A DNA stretch of 64,000 nt, from positions 1-64,000 of the forward strand of contig DYEA01000009.1 of NCBI GenBank assembly GCA_020725885.1. Reading direction: 5' to 3'. A program made the translations under genes and the position numbers. The notes below the pieces were generated by a model. It did no database searches and was not told the origin of the DNA. It saw only the letters and a program-made list of their open reading frames with translations. The stretch is from Slackia sp. GTDB lineage: Bacteria > Actinomycetota > Coriobacteriia > Anaerosomatales > Anaerosomataceae. This document shows positions 52,485 to 63,999 of the stretch, piece by piece; the first letter of the stretch is position 1, and every line of letters starts with the position of its first letter.

Positions 52485-53770
52485 AAGCTCTCCACCCGGA
52501 TCATGTTCGCTACCGCGCGCACCTTCTCGAGAGCGCCGATGTCGTCCAGCGCGGCCTTGACCGCGCGCTCGGAAGCCTCGTGCGTGAGCCACACGATCTC
52601 AGCGACGCCGTCGCTCACGGAACGCTTCTGGATGACCGAGGCGAGCGACACGCCGTGGGCGCCGAACACCGCGGCGACCGACGCGAGCACGCCCGGCTCG
52701 TCGAGCACGTGGAGGCGCACGTAGTAGCCGGTGACGAGCTCGCCCATCTCGCGTACCGGCAGGTCCTCGGAGCACGTGCAGCCGACGAGCGCGACACAGC
52801 CCGTCTGCATGTGGCGCGCCACCTCGATCACGTCCCCGACGACCGCGGACGCCGCCGGAAGCGAGCCCGCCCCCTCGCCGAAGAACATCGTCTCGCCCAC
52901 CGAGTCGCCCACGACGTAGATCGCGTTGTAGACGCCGGAGACCTTCGCGAGCGGGTGGTCGGCGCGGATCATCGCGGGATGCACGCGCACGTCGATGCCG
53001 CGCTCCGTTCGCCGCGCCACGGCGAGCAGCTTGATCGCGTAGCCCATCTCGGCGGCGTACGCGATGTCGACCGGCTCGATGGCGCGGATGCCTTCGACCG
53101 GGACTTGCGAGAAGGTGACGCGCGAGTTGAACGCGATCGACGCGAGGATCGCGATCTTCGCAGCGGCATCGAGGCCGTCCACGTCGGCCGTCGGGTCGGC
53201 CTCCGCGTATCCGCGCTCCTGCGCTTCAGCGAGCGCGGTGGCGTAGTCGAGGCCGTCTTCGGCCATGCGCGTGAGGATGAAGTTGGTCGTGCCGTTCACG
53301 ATGCCGTACACGGCCTGGATCTCGTTGCTCACGAGCGAGCGCTTGAGCGGCAAGATGATGGGGATGCCGCCGCCGACGGCAGCCTCGAACATGATGTCGA
53401 CGCCAGCCTGCTCGGCCGCGTCCATGACCTCCTGGCCGTGCGTAGCCATGAGCGCCTTGTTCGCGGTGACGACGCTCTTGCCGGCGCGAAGCGCTGCGAG
53501 CACGACCTCGCGCGCGGCGCCCGTGCCGCCGATGAGCTCGATGACGACGTCGAGGGTGGGGTCGGCGACGAGCTCGGCAGCGTCTGTCGTGCACGCCTCG
53601 GGCGGCAGGCCGAGCTGCGCGAAGCGCTCAGGGTTGCGATCGGCGAAGCGCGCGAGCTCGACGTCGACGCCCGCCCGTTTCGCGAAGTCGCCCCGGTGGC
53701 GCCGGAAAATCTCGACGACGCCGCTGCCGACGGTGCCCAGGCCGACCAGGCCGACGCGGATGGTGCGCAT
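52481..53770 (-). CDS. hom: homoserine dehydrogenase
   Basis: Reduces aspartate semialdehyde to homoserine. The 429-aa protein has the NAD(P) motif GLGTVGSG (residues 10-17), the GTTNFILTRM region, KIAILASIAF with the catalytic Lys, and a C-terminal ACT domain (about 345-425), usually the threonine-feedback site. Followed by overlapping thrB. Confidence 0.97.
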   Translation of the reverse strand: MRTIRVGLVGLGTVGSGVVEIFRRHRGDFAKRAGVDVELARFADRNPERFAQLGLPPEACTTDAAELVADPTLDVVIELIGGTGAAREVVLAALRAGKSVVTANKALMATHGQEVMDAAEQAGVDIMFEAAVGGGIPIILPLKRSLVSNEIQAVYGIVNGTTNFILTRMAEDGLDYATALAEAQERGYAEADPTADVDGLDAAAKIAILASIAFNSRVTFSQVPVEGIRAIEPVDIAYAAEMGYAIKLLAVARRTERGIDVRVHPAMIRADHPLAKVSGVYNAIYVVGDSVGETMFFGEGAGSLPAASAVVGDVIEVARHMQTGCVALVGCTCSEDLPVREMGELVTGYYVRLHVLDEPGVLASVAAVFGAHGVSLASVIQKRSVSDGVAEIVWLTHEASERAVKAALDDIGALEKVRAVANMIRVESL

Positions 53771-53893
53771 GGGTGCCTCCTGGTGTGATGGTGTCTCGCC
53801 GGTATTGTACCGGAGCGCATCGGCGCTCCCCCACCGGAAGCCGGCGTCGCGAAGGGCGCAGCCCGGTCGCCGCGCACCGGCGCCGTTCCTGCC

Positions 53894-55258
53894 TCAGCCG
53901 AGGTCGGTCGCCATGAGGTCGTCGTACGTCTCGCGGCGCACCGACCAGCGCCAGGAGCCGTCGTTCACGAACACGATGCCGGGTCGCACCTGCTTGTTGT
54001 AGTTGCTCGACATCGAGTAGCAGTACGCGCCGGTCGCGCACACGCACACGACGTCGCCGACCTCCGGCTCCTGCAGCGGCGCGTCGCGAACCACCACGTC
54101 GCCGCTCTCGCAGTGCTTGCCGGCGATCGTCACCACCACCGTGCGCGGCTCGCTCGCCTTGTTCGCGATGAGCGCCTCGTAGTGGGCGTCATACAGCGAG
54201 GTGCGGATGTTGTCGCTCATCCCGCCGTCGACGGCCACGTAGGTGCGGATGCCGGGGATCTCCTTGATTGCTCCCACGGTATAGAGCGTCACGCCGGCGT
54301 TGGCGACGATGCTCCGCCCCGGCTCGACGGCCATGCGCGGCACCGGCAGACCGTGCTTCTCGCACTCCTCCTTGATGCCGTCGACGACGACCTTGCCGAA
54401 GTCCTTGATCGACGAGGGCTCGTCCGGCACGCCGTACTTGACGCCGAGGCCGCCGCCCACGTCGAGCATGCGCACGTCCACGCCCGTGCGGTCGCGGATC
54501 TCGCGCATGAACGCGACCATGACCTCGATGGCCTTCGCGAAGCTCTTGAGCGCGAAGATCTGGCTGCCGATGTGCATGTGCAGCCCCTCGAAGTCGACGC
54601 CCGGCAGCGCGATCGCGCGCTCGACCGCCTCCATCGCGAGCCCTTGGTTCAGCCCGAAGCCGAACTTCGAGTCCTCCGCGCCCGTCATGATGAAGTCGTG
54701 CGTGTCGGCGGCGATGCCCGGCGTCACGCGGATGAGGACCTTCTGCGAGACGCCGCGCTCGGCGGCCAGCCGCGACAGCCGGTCCAACTCGACGAAGTTG
54801 TCGACGACGATGCGCCCGACGCCGGCCTCCACGCACTCTGCGAGCTCCTGGGGCGTCTTGTTGTTGCCGTGCACCTGCACGCGCTCCATGGGAAAGCCCG
54901 CGCGCAGCGCGTAGGCGAGCTCGCCACCGGAGGCGCACAGCAGGCAGCAGTCCTCTTCCTCGACGATGCGCACCATCGCGAGCGTCAAAAACGCCTTGCC
55001 TGCGTACACCACGTCCACCTCGGGCCAGTGGTAGCGCGTCCAGCGGACGTACTCGCGCAATCGGTGGCGGATGGTCGCCTCGTCCATGACGTAGAGCGCC
55101 GTGCCCGCCTCGCGCGCCAGTTCCACGACGTCGACGCCGCCGATCCACAGATGGCCGTCGCGGACCTCCGCCGTCATCGGCAGCACCGCGGCCAGGTCGG
55201 CAGCGGTGCGCAGGTCGGGCGTTGCGGGCGGGCGGGGCGTCGATGGGCGGGCTGCCAT
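53894..55258 (-). CDS. lysA: diaminopimelate decarboxylase
   Basis: PLP enzyme that makes lysine from meso-diaminopimelate. The 454-aa protein has the cofactor Lys in VVYAGKAF (about residue 88), HMHIGSQI, GGGLGVKYG, EPGRSIVANAG and the active-site Cys in KHCESGD. It starts at ATG, 10 bp after argS, ahead of hom-thrB by 123 bp; the aspartate-family genes are grouped. Confidence 0.97.
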   Translation of the reverse strand: MAARPSTPRPPATPDLRTAADLAAVLPMTAEVRDGHLWIGGVDVVELAREAGTALYVMDEATIRHRLREYVRWTRYHWPEVDVVYAGKAFLTLAMVRIVEEEDCCLLCASGGELAYALRAGFPMERVQVHGNNKTPQELAECVEAGVGRIVVDNFVELDRLSRLAAERGVSQKVLIRVTPGIAADTHDFIMTGAEDSKFGFGLNQGLAMEAVERAIALPGVDFEGLHMHIGSQIFALKSFAKAIEVMVAFMREIRDRTGVDVRMLDVGGGLGVKYGVPDEPSSIKDFGKVVVDGIKEECEKHGLPVPRMAVEPGRSIVANAGVTLYTVGAIKEIPGIRTYVAVDGGMSDNIRTSLYDAHYEALIANKASEPRTVVVTIAGKHCESGDVVVRDAPLQEPEVGDVVCVCATGAYCYSMSSNYNKQVRPGIVFVNDGSWRWSVRRETYDDLMATDLG

Positions 55259-55268
55259 GGCTGCTCCT

Positions 55269-56969
55269 TCACATCCGCACGGGCGCGCTCACGCCGAGCA
55301 GACGGAGCGCCGCCGCGATCACGAGACGGGTTGCGTCGCACAGCGCGAGCCGTGCCGCGGTGAGCGCAGGCTCGTCAGGATCGATGACGCGGCAGACGGT
55401 GTAGAACTGGTGGAACGCGGTCGCCAGATCCTCGGCGTACCGCGTCAGACGGTGCGGCGCACGCTGCTCGGCAGCGGCAGCCGCCACATCCGGGAACTCA
55501 GCGATCTTCCGCACGAGCGCGAGCTCGGCGTCCTCGGCGAGCAGCGAAAGGTCGGTGTCCTCAGGGACGAGCCGGGCGGCGAGCGCGTCGACGTCGTCCG
55601 AGTCGGAGTCCGCCGCCTTGCGCAGGATCGAGCAGATGCGGGCGTGCGCGTACTGGACGTAGAAGACCGGGTTCTCGTTCGTCTGCTGCTTGGCAAGGCC
55701 GATGTCGAAGTCGAGCGACTGGTCAGTGGAGCGCCTCAAGAAGAAGTAGCGCACCGCGTCCGCGCCGACCTCGTCGAGCAGCTCCTCGAAGGTCACCATC
55801 TCGCCGGTGCGCTTGCTCATCCGCACGACCTCGCCGTTGCGGAACAGGTTCACCATCTGGCCGATGATGACCTCGAGCTGCCCCGGGAAACCGAGTGCGG
55901 CCACAGCCGCCTCCATGCGCTTGACGTAGCCGTGGTGGTCGGCGCCCCACAGGTCGATGACGCGGTCGAAACCGCGCACGCCGAACTTGTCCCAGTGGTA
56001 CGCGACATCGGCCGCGAAGTACGTGTACGAGCCGTCGGCCTTGACGAGCACGCGGTCCTTGTCGTCGCCGAACGCGGTCGAGCGGAACCACACGGCGCCC
56101 TCGTGCTCGTAGACGTGGCCCGCCTCGCGCAGGCGCGCGATCGCGCGCTCGATCTCGCTCGGGCCGCCGTCGGGGCCAGGCGCGTGCAGCGTGCGCTCGG
56201 AGAACCAGACGTCGAAGTCCACCCCGAAGGCGTGCAAGACGCGCTTCAGGTGCTCGAGCACCTGCTGGTAGGCCTTCTCCTTGAAGTGCGCCTCGCGCTC
56301 GTCCGCGGGCCGGTCGGCCCACGCGTCGCCTTCCTCGTCGAAGATCTCGCGCGCGATGTCGGTGATGTACGCGCCGCGGTAGCCGTCCTCCGGGAACTCG
56401 ACGTCGCGGCCGCACAGTTCCATATAGCGGGCAGAGACGCTCGCGGCGAAGATGTCCATCTGGACGCCCGCGTCGTTGACGTAGAACTCGCGCTCGACCG
56501 TGTAGCCCGCATGCTCGAGCAGCCGGGCGATGCTGTCCCCGAGCGCCGCCCAACGGCCGTGCCCGACGTGCATCGGCCCGACGGGGTTGGCCGAGACGAA
56601 CTCCACCTGGATGCGCTCGCCCAGCGGCGGCTTCGCGCCGTAGCGCTCGCGCGCGCGGCGGACCCGCGCGACCTCCCGCTGGAAGACCGCAGGCGCGAGG
56701 CGCACGTTGATGAATCCGGGGCCAGCGACTTCCACGGAGGCGATGTCGGGATGCTCGGCCACGCGGCGCGCGATGATCTCCGCGAGGTCGCGCGGCTTCA
56801 TGCCGGCAGAGCGTGCCGACTTCAGCGCGACGTTTGTCGCCCAGTCGCCGTGCGAGGGGTCCCGCGGCCGCTCGACCTCGACGACCGGCGCTTCCGAGAA
56901 CGCGGCCTCGCCCGCTTCGATCGCTTCGTTGATGGCTTGCGCGAGCAGCTGCTCGACGACGTCACGCAC
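55269..56969 (-). CDS. argS: arginyl-tRNA synthetase
   Basis: Class I synthetase, 566 aa. N-terminal Add-1 domain, the signature SANPVGPMHVGHGRW (about residue 120; HVGH), a MSKRTGEMVTFEELL loop in place of KMSKS, and the DALR anticodon-binding C-terminus ending LLGVSAPVRM. GTG start. The argS-lysA-hom-thrB order is common in high-GC Gram-positives. Confidence 0.97.
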   Translation of the reverse strand: MRDVVEQLLAQAINEAIEAGEAAFSEAPVVEVERPRDPSHGDWATNVALKSARSAGMKPRDLAEIIARRVAEHPDIASVEVAGPGFINVRLAPAVFQREVARVRRARERYGAKPPLGERIQVEFVSANPVGPMHVGHGRWAALGDSIARLLEHAGYTVEREFYVNDAGVQMDIFAASVSARYMELCGRDVEFPEDGYRGAYITDIAREIFDEEGDAWADRPADEREAHFKEKAYQQVLEHLKRVLHAFGVDFDVWFSERTLHAPGPDGGPSEIERAIARLREAGHVYEHEGAVWFRSTAFGDDKDRVLVKADGSYTYFAADVAYHWDKFGVRGFDRVIDLWGADHHGYVKRMEAAVAALGFPGQLEVIIGQMVNLFRNGEVVRMSKRTGEMVTFEELLDEVGADAVRYFFLRRSTDQSLDFDIGLAKQQTNENPVFYVQYAHARICSILRKAADSDSDDVDALAARLVPEDTDLSLLAEDAELALVRKIAEFPDVAAAAAEQRAPHRLTRYAEDLATAFHQFYTVCRVIDPDEPALTAARLALCDATRLVIAAALRLLGVSAPVRM

Positions 56970-57077
56970 CGTGGCGGCTCCTTCGTGCCGGGTCCTGTGT
57001 GGCGTTCCAGGATACCGCAGCGCGCATCGCGAACCAACCGCTGATGCACAGACGCGTGTGGAGCGGCGGCCAGCCGC

Positions 57078-57538
57078 CTACCAGTGGTACGGCTCGCCGC
57101 GGATGATGCGGAACGCGCGGTAGACCTGCTCCAGCAGCACGACGCGCGCCAGCTGGTGCGGCAGCGTCATGGCACTGAGCGAGAGCGTCTCGTCCGCCCG
57201 GGCGAGCACCCGCTCGTCGAGCCCCGCTGTGCCGCCGATGACGAACGCGACGGTCGATCGGCCGGCGACTGCGAGCTCTTCGAGACGGGCGGCGAGCTCC
57301 TCCGAGCTCCGCTGACGCCCCCGCACGTCGAGCACGACGACGTGAGCGCCGTCCGGCAGCGCGCGCAGCAACCCGTCGGCCTCGGCCTGCCGCGCGCGCT
57401 CGGCGCCCTTCGCGAGATCCTGGTCGGGCACCTCCACGACGCGCACCTCCGCATACGGACGCAGCCGCTTGAGGTACTCCTCGGCCGCTGCCCGGAAGTA
57501 CGGCTCTTTGAGCCGCCCGACGGCTGCGACGACGATCC

Positions 57539-57542
<4 letters not shown>
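57078..57542 (-). CDS. rlmH: 23S rRNA pseudouridine(1915) N3-methyltransferase RlmH
   Basis: SPOUT-class methyltransferase, 154 aa. FVIGGTAGLDERV forms the SAM knot with LSLSAMTLPHQLARVVLLEQ, and the chain ends with the conserved EPYHW. The start is an ATG overlapping the htrA stop (ATGA). Confidence 0.97.
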
Positions 57543-58759
<1,217 letters not shown>

Positions 58760-58939
58760 TCCACACCTCCGAGACGGACAGGAACGCACATCGCACCGGC
58801 GATGATACCCCCGCCGTCACGGTACACCGACGGCCTTCCCAGGCTCTTCACAGAATCTTCGCTGCTGCTGCGCGTCGCACGCCAGCACCCCGCTGATCGC
58901 GCAGACGCAGGCTTCCCGCGCGCACGGGCCGACCGCGAC

Positions 58940-60301
58940 CTACAGACGGAGGCCAGAAAGCGTCTGAAGCGCCCTTAGACCCAGCGGCAGCAGCAACGTG
59001 AGCGCAGTGGCGATCGCGATGGCCGCGCCAGACGTCCACGCCCGCCGCTGGACCCCTTCGGCCGCTTCCAGCACGCCCTCGGCGAAGAACGCCGGCCTCA
59101 AGAGCCTGAAGTAGTAGCCCGCGGACACCACGCTCATCAGCACGGCGACCACGACGAGCGCCGTCCTGCCGGCATCCAGCGCCGCCCCGAAGACCGCCAG
59201 CTTGCCGAAGAAGCCGACCATCGGCGGCACGCCGACGAGCGACAGGAGGAGCGCCACTAGCGCCCACGCGACGGCCGGACGTCGCTGAACGAGCCCGGCC
59301 CAGTCGTCGACCGCAGTCCCCTCTTCCGCTGCGACGAGCATCACCGCGAGCGACGGGATCGCGTAGATGATCGCGTACGCAAGCCCGTTCGCGCTGCCTG
59401 CGCCGAGCGCCAGCAGCACGTAGCCGCTGTGCGCGATGCCCGAATACGCCATGAGGCGCCGGATGTCGCGCTGCGGATACGCGCCGAGGTTGCCGAGCAG
59501 CATCGACGCGAGCGCGGCCGCTCCGAAGAACAGCGGCACCACCTCGCCCGCGCTGACGCCCGTCGCCAGGCGCAACAGCGCGGCCGTGCCCGCGATCTTC
59601 GGCGCGGTCGACACGAACGCCACCGCCGAGGCCGGCGCGCCCGCGTAGGCGTCCGGCGTCCAGAAGTGGAACGGCGCCGCCGACAGTTTCGCGAACAGCC
59701 CGGCGAGCGCGAAGACCGCGGCGAACGCGCCGAGCAACCCCTGCGGAGCCAGAGCGCCGGCGTGGTCGAACCGCGTCGTGCCCGTCAGCCCGAACAGCAA
59801 TGAGAACCCGTACAGCATCACGAGGCTCGTCGTCATCGAAAGCAGGTAGTACTTGAGCGAGCCTTCGAGCGTGCGCGCGTCGCCGCGCTCGTACCCCATC
59901 ATCACGTACGCGGGCATCGTGCCGAGCTCGATCGCGATGAAGAGCGCCATCAGGTCCTGCGCTGATGCCATGAGCATCCCGCCGAGCGCGGCGAACAGCG
60001 CGAACGCGGCCATCTCGCGCACCCGCTCGAGGTCCGCGCCCGAAAGCCACAGCAGGTAGAGCGCCGTCAGCCCGGCCACCGCAAGCCGCGCGTCGCGCGC
60101 GATCGCGTCGTAGGCGAGCGCACCTCCCGCGATCGGCGATGCCGTGCCGATGGCGGCGACCGAAAGCGCCGCGACGAAGGCGAGCGCCGACCCAAGCCGC
60201 GCCGCGGTGCGGTCGCCGCCGGGCAGCCGCTCGGCGAAGAGCGCCGCGAGCGCGCCGATGATGACGAGCGCCTCAGGCAGCAGGACGGCGAGCTCGGTCA
60301 C
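58940..60301 (-). CDS. nuoN: NADH-quinone oxidoreductase subunit N
   Basis: Antiporter-like proton-channel subunit of complex I, 453 aa with about 14 membrane helices. LSKYYLLSM-like region (EGSLKYYLLSMTTS), KLSAAPFHFWTPDAYAGAP and SGIAHSGYVLLAL carry the family Lys/His residues. GTG start overlaps the nuoM stop (GTGA). Last gene of the nuo set; 180 bp of non-coding DNA separate it from htrA. Confidence 0.95.
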   Translation of the reverse strand: MTELAVLLPEALVIIGALAALFAERLPGGDRTAARLGSALAFVAALSVAAIGTASPIAGGALAYDAIARDARLAVAGLTALYLLWLSGADLERVREMAAFALFAALGGMLMASAQDLMALFIAIELGTMPAYVMMGYERGDARTLEGSLKYYLLSMTTSLVMLYGFSLLFGLTGTTRFDHAGALAPQGLLGAFAAVFALAGLFAKLSAAPFHFWTPDAYAGAPASAVAFVSTAPKIAGTAALLRLATGVSAGEVVPLFFGAAALASMLLGNLGAYPQRDIRRLMAYSGIAHSGYVLLALGAGSANGLAYAIIYAIPSLAVMLVAAEEGTAVDDWAGLVQRRPAVAWALVALLLSLVGVPPMVGFFGKLAVFGAALDAGRTALVVVAVLMSVVSAGYYFRLLRPAFFAEGVLEAAEGVQRRAWTSGAAIAIATALTLLLPLGLRALQTLSGLRL

Positions 60302-61764
60302 GACCCCACCGCCCTCTTCGCGAGCTCAGCGGCCACCGGCGCCACGTAGCGCAAAAGCGAGTCCCACCACACGCCGACGACGAGCGTGAGCGCCACAAGC
60401 GGCACGAGCACGCCGACCTCGCGAAGCGAAAGGTCGGAGATGCCCGCCACCGCCTTCGACGGCTCGCCGAGCACCACGCGCTGCACCACCGAGAGCATGT
60501 AAGCCGCAGCGAGCAGCACGCCGACCGCCGAGACCACGACCCACCCGGCCGGCACGAGCTCGGACTTCCACGCGCCGAGCAGGCTCAAGAACTCACCGAC
60601 GAACCCCGACAGGCCCGGCAGGCCGAGCGATGCGAACGACGCGAACGCGAGCAGCCCGCCCGCCACCGGGGTCTGCACCGACAGGCCCGACACGTCCTCG
60701 ATCATGCGCGTGTGCGTGCGCTCGTACACCATGCCCACGAGCAGGAACAGCATGCCCGTGATGACGCCGTGCGAGAACATCACCGCAACGGCGCCCGAGA
60801 TCCCCTCGGCCGTGCCGGCCGCGATGCCGAGCATGACGAACCCCATGTGCGACACGCTCGAGTATGCGACCAGCTTCTTGAGGTCCTTCTGCGCGAACGC
60901 GAGCGCTGCGCCGTACACGATCGAGACCGCCGCGAGCGCCGCGACCGCAGGCGCCCACGCGCGCGACGCTTCCGGCAGGATCGGGAGCGTCACGCGGATG
61001 AAGCCGTAGGTGCCCATCTTGAGCAGGATGCCCGCGAGCAGCACGGAGGCCGCCGTCGGCGCCTCGACGTGCGCGTCAGGCAGCCAGGTGTGCAGCGGGA
61101 AGACCGGCACCTTCACCGCGAAGCCCAAGAAGAACGCCGCGAACGCCCACATCTGGAACTGCGCCGGGAACCCGCGGCCCGCAAGCGCCGTGATGTCGAG
61201 CGTCCCGCCCGCCGGGTGCAGGTAGAGCGCGATGATGCCGACGAGCATGAACACCGAGCCGAACAGCGTGTACAGGAAGAACTTGATCGACGCGTACTGC
61301 CGGCGAGGGCCGCCCCACCACGCGATCAGGAAGTACATCGGGACGAGCACGAGCTCCCAGAACACGTAGAACAGCACGAAATCGAGCGCCACGAACACGC
61401 CGTTCATGCCCACCGCGAGCAGCATCAGCAGCGCGAAGTAGGTCTTCGGGCGCTCGGAGACGTTCCACGAGGCCACCACGGCGAGCAGCGTGAGCAGCGC
61501 CGAGAGCGCGAGCATCGGCAGCGAGATCCCGTCCACGCCGAGGTGGTACTCCGCGCCGATCTGCGGGATCCACCGCGCGCGCTCGACGAACTGCATGCCG
61601 GCGCCCGGCTCGAACGCGGCCACGAGCCACACGGCCAGCGCGAGCACGACGCCGGAGACCGCAAGCGCAAGCGCCCGCGACGCCCGCGCGCTCGGCGCGA
61701 GCGCGCACGCCACCGCGCCCGCAAGCGGCACAAAGACGATCGCAGTCAGAAGATGGGAGGCCAC
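60298..61764 (-). CDS. nuoM: NADH-quinone oxidoreductase subunit M
   Basis: Proton-channel subunit, 488 aa, polytopic. Diagnostic segments: EYHLGVDGISLPM, FYVFWELVLVPMYFLIAWWG (with the key Glu), KVPVFPLHTWLPDAHVEAPT and KKLVAYSSVSHMGFV (with the key Lys/His). GTG start, 3 bp after nuoL. Full length. Confidence 0.97.
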   Translation of the reverse strand: MASHLLTAIVFVPLAGAVACALAPSARASRALALAVSGVVLALAVWLVAAFEPGAGMQFVERARWIPQIGAEYHLGVDGISLPMLALSALLTLLAVVASWNVSERPKTYFALLMLLAVGMNGVFVALDFVLFYVFWELVLVPMYFLIAWWGGPRRQYASIKFFLYTLFGSVFMLVGIIALYLHPAGGTLDITALAGRGFPAQFQMWAFAAFFLGFAVKVPVFPLHTWLPDAHVEAPTAASVLLAGILLKMGTYGFIRVTLPILPEASRAWAPAVAALAAVSIVYGAALAFAQKDLKKLVAYSSVSHMGFVMLGIAAGTAEGISGAVAVMFSHGVITGMLFLLVGMVYERTHTRMIEDVSGLSVQTPVAGGLLAFASFASLGLPGLSGFVGEFLSLLGAWKSELVPAGWVVVSAVGVLLAAAYMLSVVQRVVLGEPSKAVAGISDLSLREVGVLVPLVALTLVVGVWWDSLLRYVAPVAAELAKRAVGS

Positions 61765-61767
61765 CGC

Positions 61768-63672
61768 TCAGACCCCTTTCACGACCAGCAGAAGCATGAC
61801 GAGCACGATCGCGCCGAACATCAGCGCCTGGTACGCCTGCACGCGCCCGACCTGGATGGCGCGGACGCGCTCGCCGCTCGCGACCACGGCCGCAGCGGCG
61901 CCGTTCACCGCGCCGTCGACCGCCCGCGTATCGAACCACGATCCGGCAGCCGACAGCGCCTGCCAAAGCCGTCCGGCCCCGTTCACGACCCCGTCGATCA
62001 CGCCGAGGTCGAAGCGGGCGAGCCACGCGGCCAGCCGCGCGTACGGCTTCACGACGAAGTTGTCGTAGGTGAGGTCGAAGTACAGCTTGAGCGAAAGCGC
62101 CGTGTACAGCACGCCGAAGCGCTCCTTGAGCGGCCGGGTGTTGAGCACGACCGTCCTGCGGCCGTACACCCACCAGCCCGCGGCGAGGCCGGCCGCCGCC
62201 ACGCCGACCGAGAGCGCCGCCACGCCCGGCTCCGGCCACGGAATCTCGTGCCCGAGGAACTCCCCGAGCGCCGGCCCGGCGAACCCCACGACCGCCGTGA
62301 TCGCCGCGAGCACCACCATCGGGGCGAGCATCTCGACGTGCGCCTCTTTCAGGTGCTCGGTCTGCGGCGGGCCTGTGAACACGCGGAAGAACAGCCGCGC
62401 CACATAAAACGCGGTCACGAACGCCGCCGCGAGCGCGATGGCGAGCGCCGCGTACTGGTGCTCGTGCACGAGCACCGTCAAGATCTCGTCCTTGCTGAAG
62501 AAGCCTGCCATCGGCGGCACGCCAGCGAGCGCGAGCGCGCCTGCGCCGAACGCGGCCGTGGTGACCGGCATGTGTTTCGCCAGGCCGCCCATCTCGCGCA
62601 TGTCCTGCGTGTGCGCCGCGTGGATGATCACGCCCGCCCCGAGGAAGAGCAGCGACTTGAAGAAAGCGTGCGTCACGAGGTGGTACATGCCGGCGACGAA
62701 CCCGCCCGCGCCCAGCGCCACGAACATGTAGCCGAGCTGGCTGATCGTCGAGTACGCGAGCACCTTCTTGACGTCGTGCTGCACCGCCGCGAGCAGGCCG
62801 CCCACAAGCGCCGTGAGCGCCCCGACTATGAGCGTCACCGTGAGCGCGACGCCGCTCGCCTCGAAGATCGGCATCGCGCGCCCGACGAGGTACACGCCCG
62901 CCGCCACCATCGTCGCCGCGTGGATGAGCGCGGACGCGGGCGTCGGGCCCGCCATCGCGTCAGGCAGCCAGACGTGCAGCGGCAGCTGCGCGGACTTGCC
63001 CATCGCGCCGAACAGCAGCAGGAGCGCCACCGCCGTCGCCGCAGCAGGCTGCCAGGCGTGCTCGTGCAGCACCGCCGCGAAGTCGAACGAGCCCACGTTC
63101 GCGTACATCACGAGCAGCCCGAGCGCGAAGCCGACGTCGCCCACGCGCGTCGTCAAGAACGCTTTCATCGACGCCGCGCGTGGCCCGGGCTGCTGGTGCC
63201 AGAAGCCGATGAGCAGGTACGAGCACAGCCCCATGACCTCCCAGGCCATGTACAGCTGCAAGAAGTTGTCGGCGAGCACGAGCGTGAGCATCGCGGCGGT
63301 GAACAGCGACAGCGCCGCGAAGTACCAGCCGATGCGCTCCTCGCGGTGCATGTAGCCGACCGAGTACACCTGCACCGCGGTGCCGACGAGCGTCACCACG
63401 AGCGCCATAAGCGCCGAGACCGGGTCGACGACGAGCCGGAACGCGAGCTCCGCGCCGCCGATGTGCGCGAAGACCGCCTCGAACGCCGTCTGCGCGTGCG
63501 CCTCGTGCCCGCCCGGCCACGTGGCCGCGAACGCCGCGACCGACAGCCCGAGCGAGGCCACGACCGCCGCGACCGAGACCGGCACGAGCCAGTTGCGCCA
63601 CGCGCGCGGAAGCGGCGCGAGCACCGCGAACGACAGCGCCGGCAGGAGCGGTATGAGCGCGACGTAGCCCAC
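61768..63672 (-). CDS. nuoL: NADH-quinone oxidoreductase subunit L
   Basis: Largest proton-channel subunit, 634 aa. FRLVVDPVSALMALVVTLVG, MAWEVMGLCSYLLIGFW, KSAQLPLHVWLPDAMAGPTP and KKVLAYSTISQLGYM are conserved; the C-terminus includes the long lateral-helix region that braces NuoM and NuoN, ending in a final membrane segment. It lies 3 bp after nuoK. Confidence 0.97.
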   Translation of the reverse strand: MGYVALIPLLPALSFAVLAPLPRAWRNWLVPVSVAAVVASLGLSVAAFAATWPGGHEAHAQTAFEAVFAHIGGAELAFRLVVDPVSALMALVVTLVGTAVQVYSVGYMHREERIGWYFAALSLFTAAMLTLVLADNFLQLYMAWEVMGLCSYLLIGFWHQQPGPRAASMKAFLTTRVGDVGFALGLLVMYANVGSFDFAAVLHEHAWQPAAATAVALLLLFGAMGKSAQLPLHVWLPDAMAGPTPASALIHAATMVAAGVYLVGRAMPIFEASGVALTVTLIVGALTALVGGLLAAVQHDVKKVLAYSTISQLGYMFVALGAGGFVAGMYHLVTHAFFKSLLFLGAGVIIHAAHTQDMREMGGLAKHMPVTTAAFGAGALALAGVPPMAGFFSKDEILTVLVHEHQYAALAIALAAAFVTAFYVARLFFRVFTGPPQTEHLKEAHVEMLAPMVVLAAITAVVGFAGPALGEFLGHEIPWPEPGVAALSVGVAAAGLAAGWWVYGRRTVVLNTRPLKERFGVLYTALSLKLYFDLTYDNFVVKPYARLAAWLARFDLGVIDGVVNGAGRLWQALSAAGSWFDTRAVDGAVNGAAAAVVASGERVRAIQVGRVQAYQALMFGAIVLVMLLLVVKGV

Positions 63673-63675
63673 GGC

Positions 63676-63999
63676 CTACCCCTTCAGCTCTTCCATCGCC
63701 TCGAGCTCGACGGTCTTCTTCTGGCGGTAGATCGCGAGCACGAGCGCGAGCCCGAGCCCGATCTCGGCCGCCGAGACCACCATCGAGAACACCGCGAAGA
63801 ACTGGCCCGTCATCGCCGCCGGGTCGACGAACCGCGTGAGCGAGACCAGGTTCAGGTTCACGGCGTTGGCCATGAGCTCCAGCGACATGAGCACCATCAC
63901 CGCGTTCTTGCGCGAGAGCGCCCCGTACAGCCCGAGCGAGAACAGCACGGCCGACAGCGCCATGAACTGCGCGGCGCCAGCAGGCGCGCCGATCGTCAT
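63676..63999 (-). CDS. nuoK: NADH-quinone oxidoreductase subunit K
   Basis: Three-helix membrane subunit of complex I, 107 aa. MSLELMANAVNLNLV carries the conserved Glu of helix 2, and AAEIGLGLALVLAIYR that of helix 3. The ATG lies at the window edge, so a start farther upstream cannot be excluded. Presumably nuoJ and the rest of the operon lie to the right, so the electron donor cannot be read here. Confidence 0.95.
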   Translation of the reverse strand: MTIGAPAGAAQFMALSAVLFSLGLYGALSRKNAVMVLMSLELMANAVNLNLVSLTRFVDPAAMTGQFFAVFSMVVSAAEIGLGLALVLAIYRQKKTVELEAMEELKG